A stretch of DNA of 64,000 bases from Austwickia chelonae (lineage in GTDB: Bacteria > Actinomycetota > Actinomycetes > Actinomycetales > Dermatophilaceae), in NCBI RefSeq assembly GCF_003391095.1, contig NZ_CP031447.1, positions 124,001-188,000 of the forward strand. Reading direction: 5' to 3'. The translations under genes were made by a program, and so were the position numbers. Shown here piece after piece: positions 53,722 through 62,879 of this stretch (the stretch's first letter is position 1; every line of letters starts with the position of its first letter). Below the pieces are notes generated by a model. That model saw nothing but the letters and a program-made list of their open reading frames with translations, had not been told where the DNA came from and searched no databases.

Positions 53722-55519
53722 CGTTCCTCCCATCACCACCACAACATCCTCACCGGCCCCGACCGGGACACCCCTGCCCCTGGCCACCGGGCGACGTGCT
53801 GCCGCTGTCGCCTGGGCCACCGGACAAGGGCTGCGGCGCACCCTCGTCCTGGCCGTCGCCGCCATGACCACGGCAGCCCTGCTCGACCTGGTCGTCCCCC
53901 ACCAGGCCGGACGCATCGTCGACGCCGTCCGGGCCGGCGCCGGACCGGGCAGCCTCACCCCGCACGCCGTGGCGATGATCGCTGCGATCCTCACCAGCGG
54001 AGTGGCCGGCGGCATCGGACTCTCCCTCGCCCCGGCCTTCTTCGCCTCGGTGCTGACCCGACTACGAGAACGGATGCTCCACGCCGCACTCGACCTACCG
54101 CAGACGACGGTGGAACGTGCCGGACTGGCCGACCTGGCCTCCCGGATCGGCGACGACGTCTCCCGCGCGCGCGACGCCGCCACGTTGGTCATTCCGCGCA
54201 TCGTCTCCACCGGCATCCTGATCACGGTGTCCGGGTTGGGGATCGCCGCGGCCCACCCGGCCTTCCTCGCGGCCATCGCCGTCGGAGCGACCGGGCATGT
54301 CCTGCTGATCCGCTGGTACTGGCCGCGAGCCTCACAGGCGTATGTGGCTGAACGGGCGTCGTCGGCGCACCAGGCCGGTCACGTGCTGGCGACGGTGCAC
54401 GGGCTGGACAGTGTGCACACCTACGGAGTGCAGAGGATGCGTCGACGGCTGGTGGCCGAGAGCTCCTGGGCGTTGTGCCGTCGGAGGATGCACGGGCGTC
54501 GGCTGGTCATCACCCTGAGTGCAGGGTTGCTGCTGGTCGAAGCGGCGACCGTGTCGATGCTGTTGGTGGTCGGTGACGTGCTGGTCGGGCAGGGGAGTGT
54601 CTCTGTCGGGGAAACGACTGCGGCGGTGTTGATCCTGGTGCGGATCTTCGGCCCGGTGCGGTTCATCCTGTTCTTCCTCGACGACTTCCAGGCGGCGCTG
54701 GTGGCCTTACGGCGGATCGTAGGAGTGATCGACCTGCCGGGGCGTCCGCCGCCCACCTCCGTCGAGGGAGGTGACGGCGGGATCCGGCTCGAGGGGGTCT
54801 CCTTCTCCTACGACGGTTCTCATCGAGTGCTGCACGAGGTGGACCTGCATGTCCGCCCTGGTGAGGTCGTCGCTGTGGTGGGCGCCTCCGGGGCGGGTAA
54901 ATCGACCCTGTCCGGTGTGGTGGCCGGCACATTGCAGCCGGACAGCGGCCGGGTCGTCGTCGGAGGTGGCTCCCGGCAGAAGGCCGGTCGTCCACGGGTC
55001 GTCCTGGTCTCTCAGGATGTGCACACCTTCTCCGGTCCTCTCCGGGAGGACGTCCTGTTGGCTCTGCCTCCAGGGGCGGAGGGCGCCGACGATCCCGACG
55101 CTCAAGCGGCTCTGCTGCACCGGTCGCTGGCCGAGGTGGGCGCGGAGTCGTGGGTGTCGGCGTTGCCCGACGGCGTGGACACGGTCATCGGACGGATGGG
55201 GTACCGGCTCGACCCGTCGCGGGCGCAGCAGCTGGCGTTGGCCAGGGTGCTGGTGGCCGACCCGGCGGTCGTCGTGCTCGACGAGGCCACCGCCGAGGCG
55301 GGCAGCGCCGGAGCGGGGGTCCTCGACGAAGCCGCGCAGGCGGTGATCCGGGGTCGGACCGCACTGGTGGTCGCTCACCGCCTGAGCCAGGCGGTGAGCG
55401 CGGACCGGGTCGTGGTGATGGCGCAGGGGCGCATCGTCGACCAAGGGACGCCGGAGGAGCTGATCTCCCGGCCGGGGCCTTTCCAGGAGCTGTGGCAGGC
55501 CTGGGGGGAGCACCGCTGA
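53636..55519 (+). CDS. ABC exporter half with intact ATP site but degenerate signature
   Basis: About 627 residues from ATG 53636, the only plausible in-frame start near the membrane domain; it overlaps the acetyltransferase gene. Six membrane helices (about 55-340). Nucleotide domain: Walker A GASGAGKST, Q-loop VSQDVHTFSG, Walker B VVVLDEAT and H-loop VVAHRLSQ are intact, but the signature is LDPSRAQQLALAR instead of LSGGQ and the D-loop is altered. It complements the partner at 51252-53066, as in heterodimeric exporters (for example TM287/288 or TAP) with one consensus and one degenerate site, though here each half is unusually one-sided. Confidence 0.87.
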   Translation: MSSPWATPPASSATSRTPTIERPKPRPTSVPPITTTTSSPAPTGTPLPLATGRRAAAVAWATGQGLRRTLVLAVAAMTTAALLDLVVPHQAGRIVDAVRAGAGPGSLTPHAVAMIAAILTSGVAGGIGLSLAPAFFASVLTRLRERMLHAALDLPQTTVERAGLADLASRIGDDVSRARDAATLVIPRIVSTGILITVSGLGIAAAHPAFLAAIAVGATGHVLLIRWYWPRASQAYVAERASSAHQAGHVLATVHGLDSVHTYGVQRMRRRLVAESSWALCRRRMHGRRLVITLSAGLLLVEAATVSMLLVVGDVLVGQGSVSVGETTAAVLILVRIFGPVRFILFFLDDFQAALVALRRIVGVIDLPGRPPPTSVEGGDGGIRLEGVSFSYDGSHRVLHEVDLHVRPGEVVAVVGASGAGKSTLSGVVAGTLQPDSGRVVVGGGSRQKAGRPRVVLVSQDVHTFSGPLREDVLLALPPGAEGADDPDAQAALLHRSLAEVGAESWVSALPDGVDTVIGRMGYRLDPSRAQQLALARVLVADPAVVVLDEATAEAGSAGAGVLDEAAQAVIRGRTALVVAHRLSQAVSADRVVVMAQGRIVDQGTPEELISRPGPFQELWQAWGEHR

Positions 55520-55542
55520 CCGGGGCCTTTTTACTGGCCCGG
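55520..55542 (+). terminator. Terminator between convergent ABC and usp genes
   Basis: CCGGGGCC and GGCCCGG (one bulged G) flank TTTTTACT directly after the exporter stop, overlapping the stop of the usp gene on the other strand. Confidence 0.5.
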
Positions 55543-56421
55543 TACCACCACCGCTGGTGATTCGGTGTGCTGCAGTACGCGTCGGCTGGTGGAGCCCAGG
55601 AGCAGGCCGGTGAATCCGCCATGGCCGCGGCTGCCGACCACGACCATCGAGGCCTGACGGGAGTGCCCGACGAGTAGTTCGACCGGCGAAGTGTGTTGGA
55701 CGTCGATGTGAATGTCGAGACCGGGCCGTTCCGCAGTGACCCGGGAAGCCACCTCGGAGACGGTGCGGTTCAGGTTGGCGATCACTTCGTGGCTGGGTGC
55801 GGGGCCCGGCATCATCAGGCTGGCTTCGGTGGTAACCGGGATCCCGAAATCCCAGGCGGTGGCGATGCGCAACGGACGTTTCAGGACTTCGGCCTGTTCG
55901 GCGGCGAACTCGACGGCACGGGTGGAGTGCTCTTCGCTGACGTATCCCACGACGACGGGGCCGTCAGGGTGGTCCTCGCTGTCAGGGTGGTCGGGGATGA
56001 CCACGACGGGGCCGCGAGCGTGGGTGACGACCTGGTCGGCCACCCCACCGAGGAAGATCGAGGAGATCGCGCCGAGCCCACGGGTACCGATGACCACGAT
56101 CCCTGGTTCGGCGCTGGCCTCGATGAGGGCGCGTGAAGCGGTGGGGTCGACTGTGCGGTAGGTGATCTCGACCTCGGGATGGCTGCTCTTCAATGCGGAG
56201 CAGGCTTGTTGCAGCGCCGATTCGTACGGCCCGTCGTCGACCAGGAAGGGGTCGGTGATCACTCCGGTGGGGCCGAAAGGTGGCAGCGGCAGGGTTCGCG
56301 CGGTGACGACCTCGAGGGGCCAGGAACGGGCGCGCGCGTAGTCGGCCGCCCAGCCGATGGCACGTCGGGCTTGTTCGGAGTCGTCGTAGCCGATGAGAAC
56401 TCGGGGACGTGGGCTGTTCAT
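55531..56421 (-). CDS. Tandem universal stress protein
   Basis: 296 residues made of two UspA domains (about 5-145 and 155-296). The first begins RVLIGYDDSEQARRAI and ends VIGTRGLGAISSIFLGGVADQVV; the second has VVVGYVSEEHSTRAV and VVVGSRGHGGFTGLLLGSTSRRV, the G2xG9xG(S/T) ATP-binding motif. Tandem Usps of this type are common in actinobacteria and linked with dormancy, hypoxia or stress; the precise role is unknown. Confidence 0.93.
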   Translation of the reverse strand: MNSPRPRVLIGYDDSEQARRAIGWAADYARARSWPLEVVTARTLPLPPFGPTGVITDPFLVDDGPYESALQQACSALKSSHPEVEITYRTVDPTASRALIEASAEPGIVVIGTRGLGAISSIFLGGVADQVVTHARGPVVVIPDHPDSEDHPDGPVVVGYVSEEHSTRAVEFAAEQAEVLKRPLRIATAWDFGIPVTTEASLMMPGPAPSHEVIANLNRTVSEVASRVTAERPGLDIHIDVQHTSPVELLVGHSRQASMVVVGSRGHGGFTGLLLGSTSRRVLQHTESPAVVVPGQ

Positions 56422-56529
56422 GGTGCCTCCTTCGTCGCGGTCGGGTCTCTGGACCCCACTCTGCCGTTCGGGAGGGCATATGTGCGGGATGACGGGATTT
56501 TTGTGAGCGGTCTGACGTCAAAAGCTGTG

Positions 56530-56562
56530 CCCCAGCCGTTTTCGTTCGGAAAACGACTGGGG
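56530..56562 (-). terminator. Terminator after GPP34-like gene
   Basis: CCCCAG and CGTTTTC pair with GAAAACG and CTGGGG across a five-base loop with one mismatch. On the reverse strand CTTTTG follows ten bases on. It lies 40 bases past the 56603 stop. Confidence 0.65.
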
Positions 56563-56602
56563 TGTTCGCGGGATGGGTCGGTGCCCGATCAGTGCGATGG
56601 GG

Positions 56603-57310
56603 TCACCAGGCTGCAGCGTGCAGCATGGAGCCGCCTTCGTAGAGGCAACGCCAGGTGATTTTGCGCAGGGTGTAGTGCGGCAGGGATTCGTCGACGATCC
56701 TCTGGGCGGATTCTTTGGCGTTTTTCTTCGTCGTCTCCGGCCTGATGTCGTCCTCCAGAAGGTATCCGATGGATTCATTGCCGAGCAGGATCGCCAGGAC
56801 GGTGAGATCGGTGAAGGTGGGGGTGGCACCCTCCAGGACATCGAGCAGGCGTTCTCGGATGCCGAGCCCGATCGAGGTGTCCTTGATGTGGTAGAGCGTC
56901 GGGAGTTTGTCGCTGAGGGCGTTCTCAGCGATGGTCAGGACGCCGGCCTGTTCCAGGGGTCGTGCCACCAGGATGGTGGGGTCTGCGGTGCCCCAGCGCA
57001 TCATCGAGTGCATCTTCTGTCCGGGGTCGTCCTGGAAATGGCGCACCATGTGCTGTTCGGCGTCGTCGAGTACCCCTGGTCGGGTCAGAGCGTCTGCTGC
57101 GCTGGCGGAGGGGTTTATCTCGAGTAGGTCGAAGTTCAGGACGTTCGAGGTGTAGTGGGAGAGGTCGAGGTAGCCGGCATCGGCGAGGTCGAAGGCCGTC
57201 GCCCCGATCATTGATGCCCGTCTCATGATCAGCGAGGGTCGAGCCCAGCCGTTGGAACGGGTGAGGAGCATCAAGGCGCCGAGGCGCGCAGAGTATTGCG
57301 TAGCAGACAT
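56603..57310 (-). CDS. GPP34-like protein
   Basis: 235 residues from ATG 57310. Mostly helical with no signal peptide. The N-terminal half (ARLGALMLLTRSNGWARP, then MIGATAFDLADAGYLDL) has the rhythm of the GPP34/Golgi phosphoprotein 3 fold, as does the fragment at 27453-27653, but the similarity is weak to the eye. In the C-terminal half LTVLAILLGNESIGYLLEDD is the most distinctive segment. Function in bacteria unknown. Single gene with its own terminator. Confidence 0.55.
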   Translation of the reverse strand: MSATQYSARLGALMLLTRSNGWARPSLIMRRASMIGATAFDLADAGYLDLSHYTSNVLNFDLLEINPSASAADALTRPGVLDDAEQHMVRHFQDDPGQKMHSMMRWGTADPTILVARPLEQAGVLTIAENALSDKLPTLYHIKDTSIGLGIRERLLDVLEGATPTFTDLTVLAILLGNESIGYLLEDDIRPETTKKNAKESAQRIVDESLPHYTLRKITWRCLYEGGSMLHAAAW

Positions 57311-57380
57311 GAAACATGACGTTAAGGAAGTTCACTGGATGCTTCCTGGGCGGAAAAGCCGTCGGCAGGGCGCAGAAATA

Positions 57381-57411
57381 CAGGCCGGGCCCTTGGTCGG
57401 GGTCCGGCCTG
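57381..57411 (-). terminator. Terminator after aquaporin gene
   Basis: CAGGCCGG and CCGGCCTG flank a 15-base loop that can pair further (GCCC/GGGT), 15 bases past the aquaporin stop. Confidence 0.6.
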
Positions 57412-57425
57412 TCGAGCGAAGTGGA

Positions 57426-58118
57426 TCAGTGGTCCTGCGGGCTGGTGGCGCGGAAGAGCAGCGCCGCGCAGGCACCGGCCACGAGCTGGATCAGGGCCCA
57501 CAGCGGGAGGGCTTCCCAGGTGAGCAGGCCCATGATGCCGGCGCCCAGACCGACGGCCGGGTTGAAGACGCCGCCGCTGATGTCGCCGACGGCTACCGCG
57601 CCGACCAGCACGGTGAAGCCGATGGCCAGCCCGTAGAAGCTGTTGTCGGGGTGGTCCTTGCTGGTGGCGACGTTGAGGACGACCCAGCACAGGGCGAGGG
57701 TGAACAGGAATTCGGCGATGAGCGCTGCGGGCATGTTCGAGGCGGCCTTCGCGGTGGGGTGTTGCCCGGTCAACATCGCCGCGGTGAAGGCGCCGAGGGC
57801 TCCGCCGAGGAGCTGGCAGGCCCAGTAGCTGGGGAGTTTGGTGCTGGCCTGGCCGCCGCGCATCGTGACGGCCAGGGTGACGGCCGGGTTGAAGTGGGCG
57901 CCGGAGACATGTCCGCCGGCGAAGACCATCACCATGAGGACGGCGCCGATCGCCAAGGGGGCCAGGGGGTTCTGGGTGAGGACGGTGCAACCCACGGTGA
58001 GGGTCAGGAAGAAGGTGCCCAGCATTTCCACGACGTAGCTCGCGATGGGGAGGGCGCGTCGGCCGGTGCGCGGCGCGCTGGTCTCGAGAGTCTGTCCGGA
58101 TGATCGCTGGGTGCTCAT
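57426..58118 (-). CDS. Aquaporin / MIP-family channel
   Basis: 230 residues, six membrane helices and two half-helices with NPA boxes: GAHFNPAVTLAV and GGVFNPAVGLGAG. Nearby HVSGAHFNP and FLFTLALCWVVLN are typical of AqpZ-like channels. The residues expected at the selectivity filter were not resolved with certainty, so water versus glycerol or other small solute is open. ATG 58118 lies ten bases after a GGAGGCG site. Confidence 0.93.
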   Translation of the reverse strand: MSTQRSSGQTLETSAPRTGRRALPIASYVVEMLGTFFLTLTVGCTVLTQNPLAPLAIGAVLMVMVFAGGHVSGAHFNPAVTLAVTMRGGQASTKLPSYWACQLLGGALGAFTAAMLTGQHPTAKAASNMPAALIAEFLFTLALCWVVLNVATSKDHPDNSFYGLAIGFTVLVGAVAVGDISGGVFNPAVGLGAGIMGLLTWEALPLWALIQLVAGACAALLFRATSPQDH

Positions 58119-58305
58119 GACGCCTCCTGGGATGGGATCGACCAGTGGTGACCCTAGAATCCGGACAACTCATGACATAAGTGATAAATGGTTGAATTCT
58201 TGTGAACAACAGGGAAATTGATGGGCCCCACGGCCTCTTCGGGGTAAGTGCAGGAAGACGGCGTACCGTGAACCGACGGTGGTGAGCAGAAGAGAGGCAA
58301 CATCG

Positions 58306-59562
58306 GTGAGCAAGAACCGGAATCGCAATCGGGCCAGAAAAGCCGACGTCGAAGCGGCGGACCCCGCGATCTCCGCCGAACATCGCCCTCCGCGGACCTC
58401 CCAGCGCATCGCCGGGGCAGCACCCACCGCCGTCGCCACCCCCGAGAAGACCACCGACCCTCCGCCACCCTCCGTGAACAGCACCGTCCGCGGCATGCCC
58501 CGCATCTTCCTCATCGGAGTCGGCGGCGCCGGGCTGGCCTACTGCATCATGTTCGTCCAAGGGCTCGGCAGCGTTGTGGGGCCGGTCTTCCTCGCGCTGA
58601 ACCTCATGGTCACCGCCTACCCGCTGCACAGCTGGCTGGTCAAACACCGGGTCAACCGGAACATCTCCGCCATGATCACCGGACTCGTCGTCCTACTCGT
58701 CCTGTGCGCCTTCTTCACCACCATCGGCTGGGCCATCACCCAGCTGGTCACCTCACTGCCCGAATACAACAAACAGTTCGAAACCCTGGTCAACACCGTC
58801 ACCGAACGACTCGCCTCTGTCGGCGTCACCCCCGACACCCTGCTCAAACAGATCCAACAGATCAGCCCCTCCAGCGTCATCGGCGTCGTCACCCCCCTGT
58901 TCGCCAACCTCTCCTCCGGGGCCGCACTGCTCGCCGTCCTCTTCGGTGTCGTCTTCTTCATGACCATGGACACCGTCAGCATCGACGAACGGCTCGAACT
59001 CGCCCGCCGCTACCACCCCCGGTTCGTCGGCGGGCTCGAATCCTTCTCCAGCGGAGTGCGCCGCTACTGGATCGTCTCCTCCGTCTTCGGCATCATCTCC
59101 GCCGTCCTCGACGTCCTCGCCCTACGCTGGATCGGCGTCCCCCTCGCCCCGGTCTGGGGCATCCTCGCCTTCCTGTGCAACTACATCCCCAATGTGGGCT
59201 TCTTCATCGGGCTCGTCCCCCCGGCCTTGCTCGCCCTCCTCGCCCTAGGCCCAGGCCACGCACTGAGCGTCATCGCGGCCTACATGGTGCTGAACTTCGT
59301 CGTGCAATCGCTGATCATGCCCCGCTTCACCGGCCAGGCCGTCGGCATCACCGCGACACTGACCTTCGTCTCCCTGCTCTTCTGGTCCTGGGTGCTCGGC
59401 GTGCTCGGCGCCCTGCTGGCCATCCCCGCGACACTGCTGTGCAAATCGCTACTCGTCGACGCCGACCCCGAAGCGCGCTGGGCCAACTCCCTCATCGCCA
59501 GCGACCCCTTGACCTACGAAGAAGAAAGATGCCCCGGCTCGGAACGGTCCGCGAAGAGCTGA
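58306..59562 (+). CDS. AI-2E family permease
   Basis: 418 residues from GTG 58306 (AGAGAGG site; GTG 58279 is an alternative). A basic, disordered N-terminus of about 70 residues (NRNRNRARKADVEAADP) precedes eight hydrophobic segments. LAFLCNYIPNVGFFIGLVPPALLAL and SLIMPRFTGQAVGITATLTFVSLLFW are diagnostic of the AI-2E transporter superfamily (DUF20). Members export diverse small molecules or antiport Na+/H+; an autoinducer role should not be assumed. Confidence 0.92.
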   Translation: MSKNRNRNRARKADVEAADPAISAEHRPPRTSQRIAGAAPTAVATPEKTTDPPPPSVNSTVRGMPRIFLIGVGGAGLAYCIMFVQGLGSVVGPVFLALNLMVTAYPLHSWLVKHRVNRNISAMITGLVVLLVLCAFFTTIGWAITQLVTSLPEYNKQFETLVNTVTERLASVGVTPDTLLKQIQQISPSSVIGVVTPLFANLSSGAALLAVLFGVVFFMTMDTVSIDERLELARRYHPRFVGGLESFSSGVRRYWIVSSVFGIISAVLDVLALRWIGVPLAPVWGILAFLCNYIPNVGFFIGLVPPALLALLALGPGHALSVIAAYMVLNFVVQSLIMPRFTGQAVGITATLTFVSLLFWSWVLGVLGALLAIPATLLCKSLLVDADPEARWANSLIASDPLTYEEERCPGSERSAKS

Positions 59563-59843
59563 CCCTCACGGGGTTCCTCGGTGCCGGAGCTTCGGTCACG
59601 GGATCGTGGAGCCGGTCTGGCTGGCCTCTCAACACCTGCGAAAGTGGCGTCAGTGACACCGTCTGGGTGAAGGGCATCCGCACGTACTACGAGGCGAATG
59701 TCTTCGAAGGTGCAGAGAGGTTTCGCCGATTATCTACGAAATCTCGTCCAACCCGAAGAAATACCCTGAAATGAGGAAGCATTTCGCTCCCTGGGAGTAA
59801 CCCGCTTGGAAATGGACGAGACCCGTGTGATCTGCTAAGAGTC

Positions 59844-61244
59844 GTGTCCACCGCAGATACTGCTACGCAGTCCACGTCACCACCTGAACAGCCACGTACG
59901 CTTCGCCCCGGCCAGAGCGCACTGATCTCGTCGCTGCTCTTCGGGCTTTTCTTCGGCGCTGGAAACCTGATTTTTCCTGTCGAAATGGGGCGCGCCGCCG
60001 GCGCGAACACCCCGTGGGCAACTCTGGGATTCCTGGTCACTGCAGTAGGTCTTCCCATCATCGGTGTCGTCGCCTCGGCGCTCTCCCGCAGCTCCAGCGT
60101 CCTGGAAATGGCAGGCCGGGTCGGCCGCCGTTTCGCCGTGGTGTTCACCTGCGTGCTCTACCTGACCATCGGCCCGCTCTTCGTCATTCCCCGCACGGCA
60201 ACCGTCTCCTACGAAGTCGGCGTGCGTCCGCTGGTCTCCGACGGTGCCGCCGTCATCTCCCTGGCGCTGTTCTCCATCGTCTTCCTCGGCCTCAACCTGT
60301 ATTTCGGTCTACGCCCGGGACGTTTGATCGACTGGGTCGGGCGGTATCTCACCCCGGCCTTCCTCGTCCTGCTCAGCGGCATGCTGCTGGCTTCCGTCAT
60401 CATGCCGATGACCGACGGCCCGCTGGCCGAGCCAAAAGGTCATTACGTCGACAACGCTTTCCTCACCGGTCTCATCGACGGCTACGGCACGATGGATGCC
60501 CTCGCGTCACTGGCTTTCGCCGTGCTGATCATCGACAACCTCCGACGGCTGAAGATCGAACGTCCCGGACAGATCGCCGTGGAGACGGCCAAATCCGGGG
60601 TGTCCGTCGCCGTCGTCATGTCGGTGCTCTACGGGTTGCTGGCCTTCGTCGGTGCGACCAGCCTCGCCGTCACCGTCGGTGCACCCAACGGTGGTGCCGT
60701 GCTCGCCGGAGTGAGCAGGCACTACTTCGGATCTGGCGGACAGCTGCTGATCGCTGCGATCGTCTTCCTCGCCTGCCTCAAGACCGCCATCGGGCTGACC
60801 ACCGCCTGCGCGGAGATGTTCGTCGTGATCTTCCCGCGCGTGATGAGCTACGACCGGTGGGTCGTCGGGTTCACCGGGATCTCCCTGGCCATCGCCAATG
60901 TCGGCCTGGCCACCATCATCAAAGGATCGCTGCCGGTCCTGATGTTCCTGTACCCGCTGGCGATCGTCCTGATCCTCCTGGCGCTGATGACCCCCCTCCT
61001 CGGGGAGCGTCCGTCGGTGCACCGGTTCACCGTCGCCTTCGCCGGGGTCGCGGCCTTCTTCGACTTCTTGAACGCTCTCCCCCCGGCGTTGAAGTCCTCC
61101 TCGGTCGCGACGACCCTGCTCGACCTCGCGTCCCAACTGTTCCCCGGATTCGCCAGCGGCATGGGCTGGACCGTGCCCGCCCTGATCGGCTTCGTCTTCG
61201 GCATGATCATCTCCCGAGGACGAGGCGAGCCCGGCCGGGCCTGA
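59844..61244 (+). CDS. brnQ: Branched-chain amino acid carrier (LIVCS family)
   Basis: 466 residues from GTG 59844, twelve hydrophobic segments. The opening LISSLLFGLFFGAGNLIFPVEMGRAAG is the BrnQ signature, and FVIPRTATVSYEVGVRP is the second conserved block. It imports leucine, isoleucine and valine with Na+. The 280 bases upstream (59563-59843) show no gene. It converges with a peptide-transporter operon across a strong hairpin. Confidence 0.95.
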   Translation: MSTADTATQSTSPPEQPRTLRPGQSALISSLLFGLFFGAGNLIFPVEMGRAAGANTPWATLGFLVTAVGLPIIGVVASALSRSSSVLEMAGRVGRRFAVVFTCVLYLTIGPLFVIPRTATVSYEVGVRPLVSDGAAVISLALFSIVFLGLNLYFGLRPGRLIDWVGRYLTPAFLVLLSGMLLASVIMPMTDGPLAEPKGHYVDNAFLTGLIDGYGTMDALASLAFAVLIIDNLRRLKIERPGQIAVETAKSGVSVAVVMSVLYGLLAFVGATSLAVTVGAPNGGAVLAGVSRHYFGSGGQLLIAAIVFLACLKTAIGLTTACAEMFVVIFPRVMSYDRWVVGFTGISLAIANVGLATIIKGSLPVLMFLYPLAIVLILLALMTPLLGERPSVHRFTVAFAGVAAFFDFLNALPPALKSSSVATTLLDLASQLFPGFASGMGWTVPALIGFVFGMIISRGRGEPGRA

Positions 61245-61260
61245 CCGAGAAAGACGAGTA

Positions 61261-61302
61261 GACGGTGGGGGCGCCACGGCGACGCCCGGCACCCCCACCG
61301 TC
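61261..61302. terminator. Bidirectional terminator brnQ / ABC operon
   Basis: GACGGTGGGGG and its complement CCCCCACCGTC form an 11-bp perfect stem around a 20-base loop, exactly between the two convergent stops (61244 and 61303). Confidence 0.75.
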
Positions 61303-62019
61303 TCAGATCACCGCACCGCTCAGATCGGCCAGATCGCACACCTCATCGGCCCATGCCTCGAGGAAGGGCGCGTCATGGCTGATCGCCAGGACCCCCATCC
61401 CGTCCTCGGCCAGGCCTCGCACCAGGTGAGCCACTGACGCGGCCGACGCCGCATCAAGCATCGCCGTGGCCTCGTCGCAGATCAGATAATCCGGCCGGGA
61501 GACGATCACCCGTGCCAGACAAGCCCGCTGCAACTGCCCCAACGACACCTGGGTCGGCAACCGATCCAACAGGTCGTCGGTGAGCCCCACCCGTCGACAC
61601 ACCGACGCCAGGTCGACCGGGACGCCCGCAGCCCGCGAACCACGGATCGTCGTCGGCTCCATGATGGTCCTGCGCAAGGTCGCGTACGGGCTGCACGACC
61701 TCCGCGGCGACTGGAAGAGCATCGCTGTCCGACCATCCATCCGCCCCCGACGGGTCGACACCGGAACGCCGTCCACGGTGACCTCACCGGCAGCGGGTGC
61801 CAACAGCCCGGACAACACCCTGGCCAGGGTCGACTTGCCCGTCCCCGACGGACCCCGCAGACCGGTGATCCGGCCCGGCGGCACCGTCACCGACACCCCC
61901 TCGAGCACCAAGGGGCCGCGACGTCCGTACCTTGCCGACACCTTCTCCGCCCGCAGACCGCGACCACCCGGCTCCTGCTCCACCGGCTGCGACCCCACCT
62001 CGACGGCCGTCGACGTCAT
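61303..62019 (-). CDS. Peptide/nickel-type ABC importer ATPase 2 (DppF/NikE-like)
   Basis: 238 residues. Walker A GPSGTGKST, Walker B LICDEATAMLD, and a C-loop of SLGQLQRACLARV instead of the usual SGGQ. H-loop ISHDAPF. Shorter than full OppF because the C-terminal zinc/cysteine extension is absent, as in NikE-like proteins. Last gene of a four-gene operon; its start overlaps the stop of the next ATPase gene by four bases. Confidence 0.85.
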   Translation of the reverse strand: MTSTAVEVGSQPVEQEPGGRGLRAEKVSARYGRRGPLVLEGVSVTVPPGRITGLRGPSGTGKSTLARVLSGLLAPAAGEVTVDGVPVSTRRGRMDGRTAMLFQSPRRSCSPYATLRRTIMEPTTIRGSRAAGVPVDLASVCRRVGLTDDLLDRLPTQVSLGQLQRACLARVIVSRPDYLICDEATAMLDAASAASVAHLVRGLAEDGMGVLAISHDAPFLEAWADEVCDLADLSGAVI

Positions 62020-62879
62020 GCCATCCCCCTCACCCGGTCGGCGAAGGTCACCGAAGGATCCAGATCGGTCAACGACGGCGGCGACCCCGGGATCGGCACC
62101 ATCCCATGTTCGGGCAAAGCACCCAACAGTGCACGGGTGTACGCCTCCTCCGGCGCCGACAACACCCGACCGGCCGGACCCTGCTCCACGATGCGCCCGG
62201 CATACATCACCGACAGGTCGTCAGCGACGCCCGTACGCTCCAAGGACCGCAAATCATGGGTGATGACGAGCACCGCAGCCCCCGCCTCCGCGCACGAACG
62301 CAACAGACCGAGCACATGATCGGTCAACTCCGGATCCAGGCTCGCCGTGGGCTCGTCGGCGATGACGACCTGCGGATCACCCGCCAAAGCGAAGGCCACC
62401 GCAGCCCGCTGAGCCATCCCACCGGACAACTCGTGCGGATAACAGGCCAAAGCCTCTACCGGAAGCCCCACCCGAGAACACAACTCGAGCGGACCCGATG
62501 GGCCGGACAAAACCTCGACCGTCTCGAGCAACTGAGAACCCATCGTTCTCGTCGGGGTCAACGAGGTCACCGCCGACTGCACCACCAGGCCACACACCCG
62601 TCCCCTGATCTGCCGCCACCGGCTCTCCGGAGCGCCCAGAAGCTCTTCACCGGCGATCCGGACGCTCCCGGAGGTCGACGTCCCCGGCGGCAGCATCCCG
62701 ATCAAGGTCGAGCCCAGGATCGACTTCCCGCAACCCGACTCGCCGACCAGCGCGCGCACCTTGCCCGGATGCAGGCTCGTGGACACCTGCGTGGACGCGT
62801 GCACCCATGCAGGACGTCCCGACAGTCGGGTCGGGATCCGTACCGTCAGGTCCTTCACCTCCACCAACGGATCGCTCAC
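62016..62879 (-). CDS. Peptide/nickel-type ABC importer ATPase 1 (DppD/NikD-like)
   Basis: 287 residues from GTG 62879, overlapping the permease gene's end by four bases. Walker A GESGCGKSILG (Ser-Ile instead of Ser-Thr), Q-loop region LVVQSAVTSLTPTRTMG, signature LSGGMAQRAAVA, Walker B VVIADEPTASLDPE, H-loop ITHDL. The LTPTRT and ADEPTASLD wording is typical of the OppD/DppD/NikD group. Energises import of oligopeptides, Ni2+ or metallophore complexes; no binding protein is visible here, so the substrate is open. Confidence 0.88.
   Translation of the reverse strand: MSDPLVEVKDLTVRIPTRLSGRPAWVHASTQVSTSLHPGKVRALVGESGCGKSILGSTLIGMLPPGTSTSGSVRIAGEELLGAPESRWRQIRGRVCGLVVQSAVTSLTPTRTMGSQLLETVEVLSGPSGPLELCSRVGLPVEALACYPHELSGGMAQRAAVAFALAGDPQVVIADEPTASLDPELTDHVLGLLRSCAEAGAAVLVITHDLRSLERTGVADDLSVMYAGRIVEQGPAGRVLSAPEEAYTRALLGALPEHGMVPIPGSPPSLTDLDPSVTFADRVRGMA

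Noticed and set aside
57322-58647. 441-codon reverse-strand frame across the aquaporin and AI-2E gene starts
   Set aside because: Different frame from the aquaporin with its NPA motifs; no domain and extreme Arg/His content.
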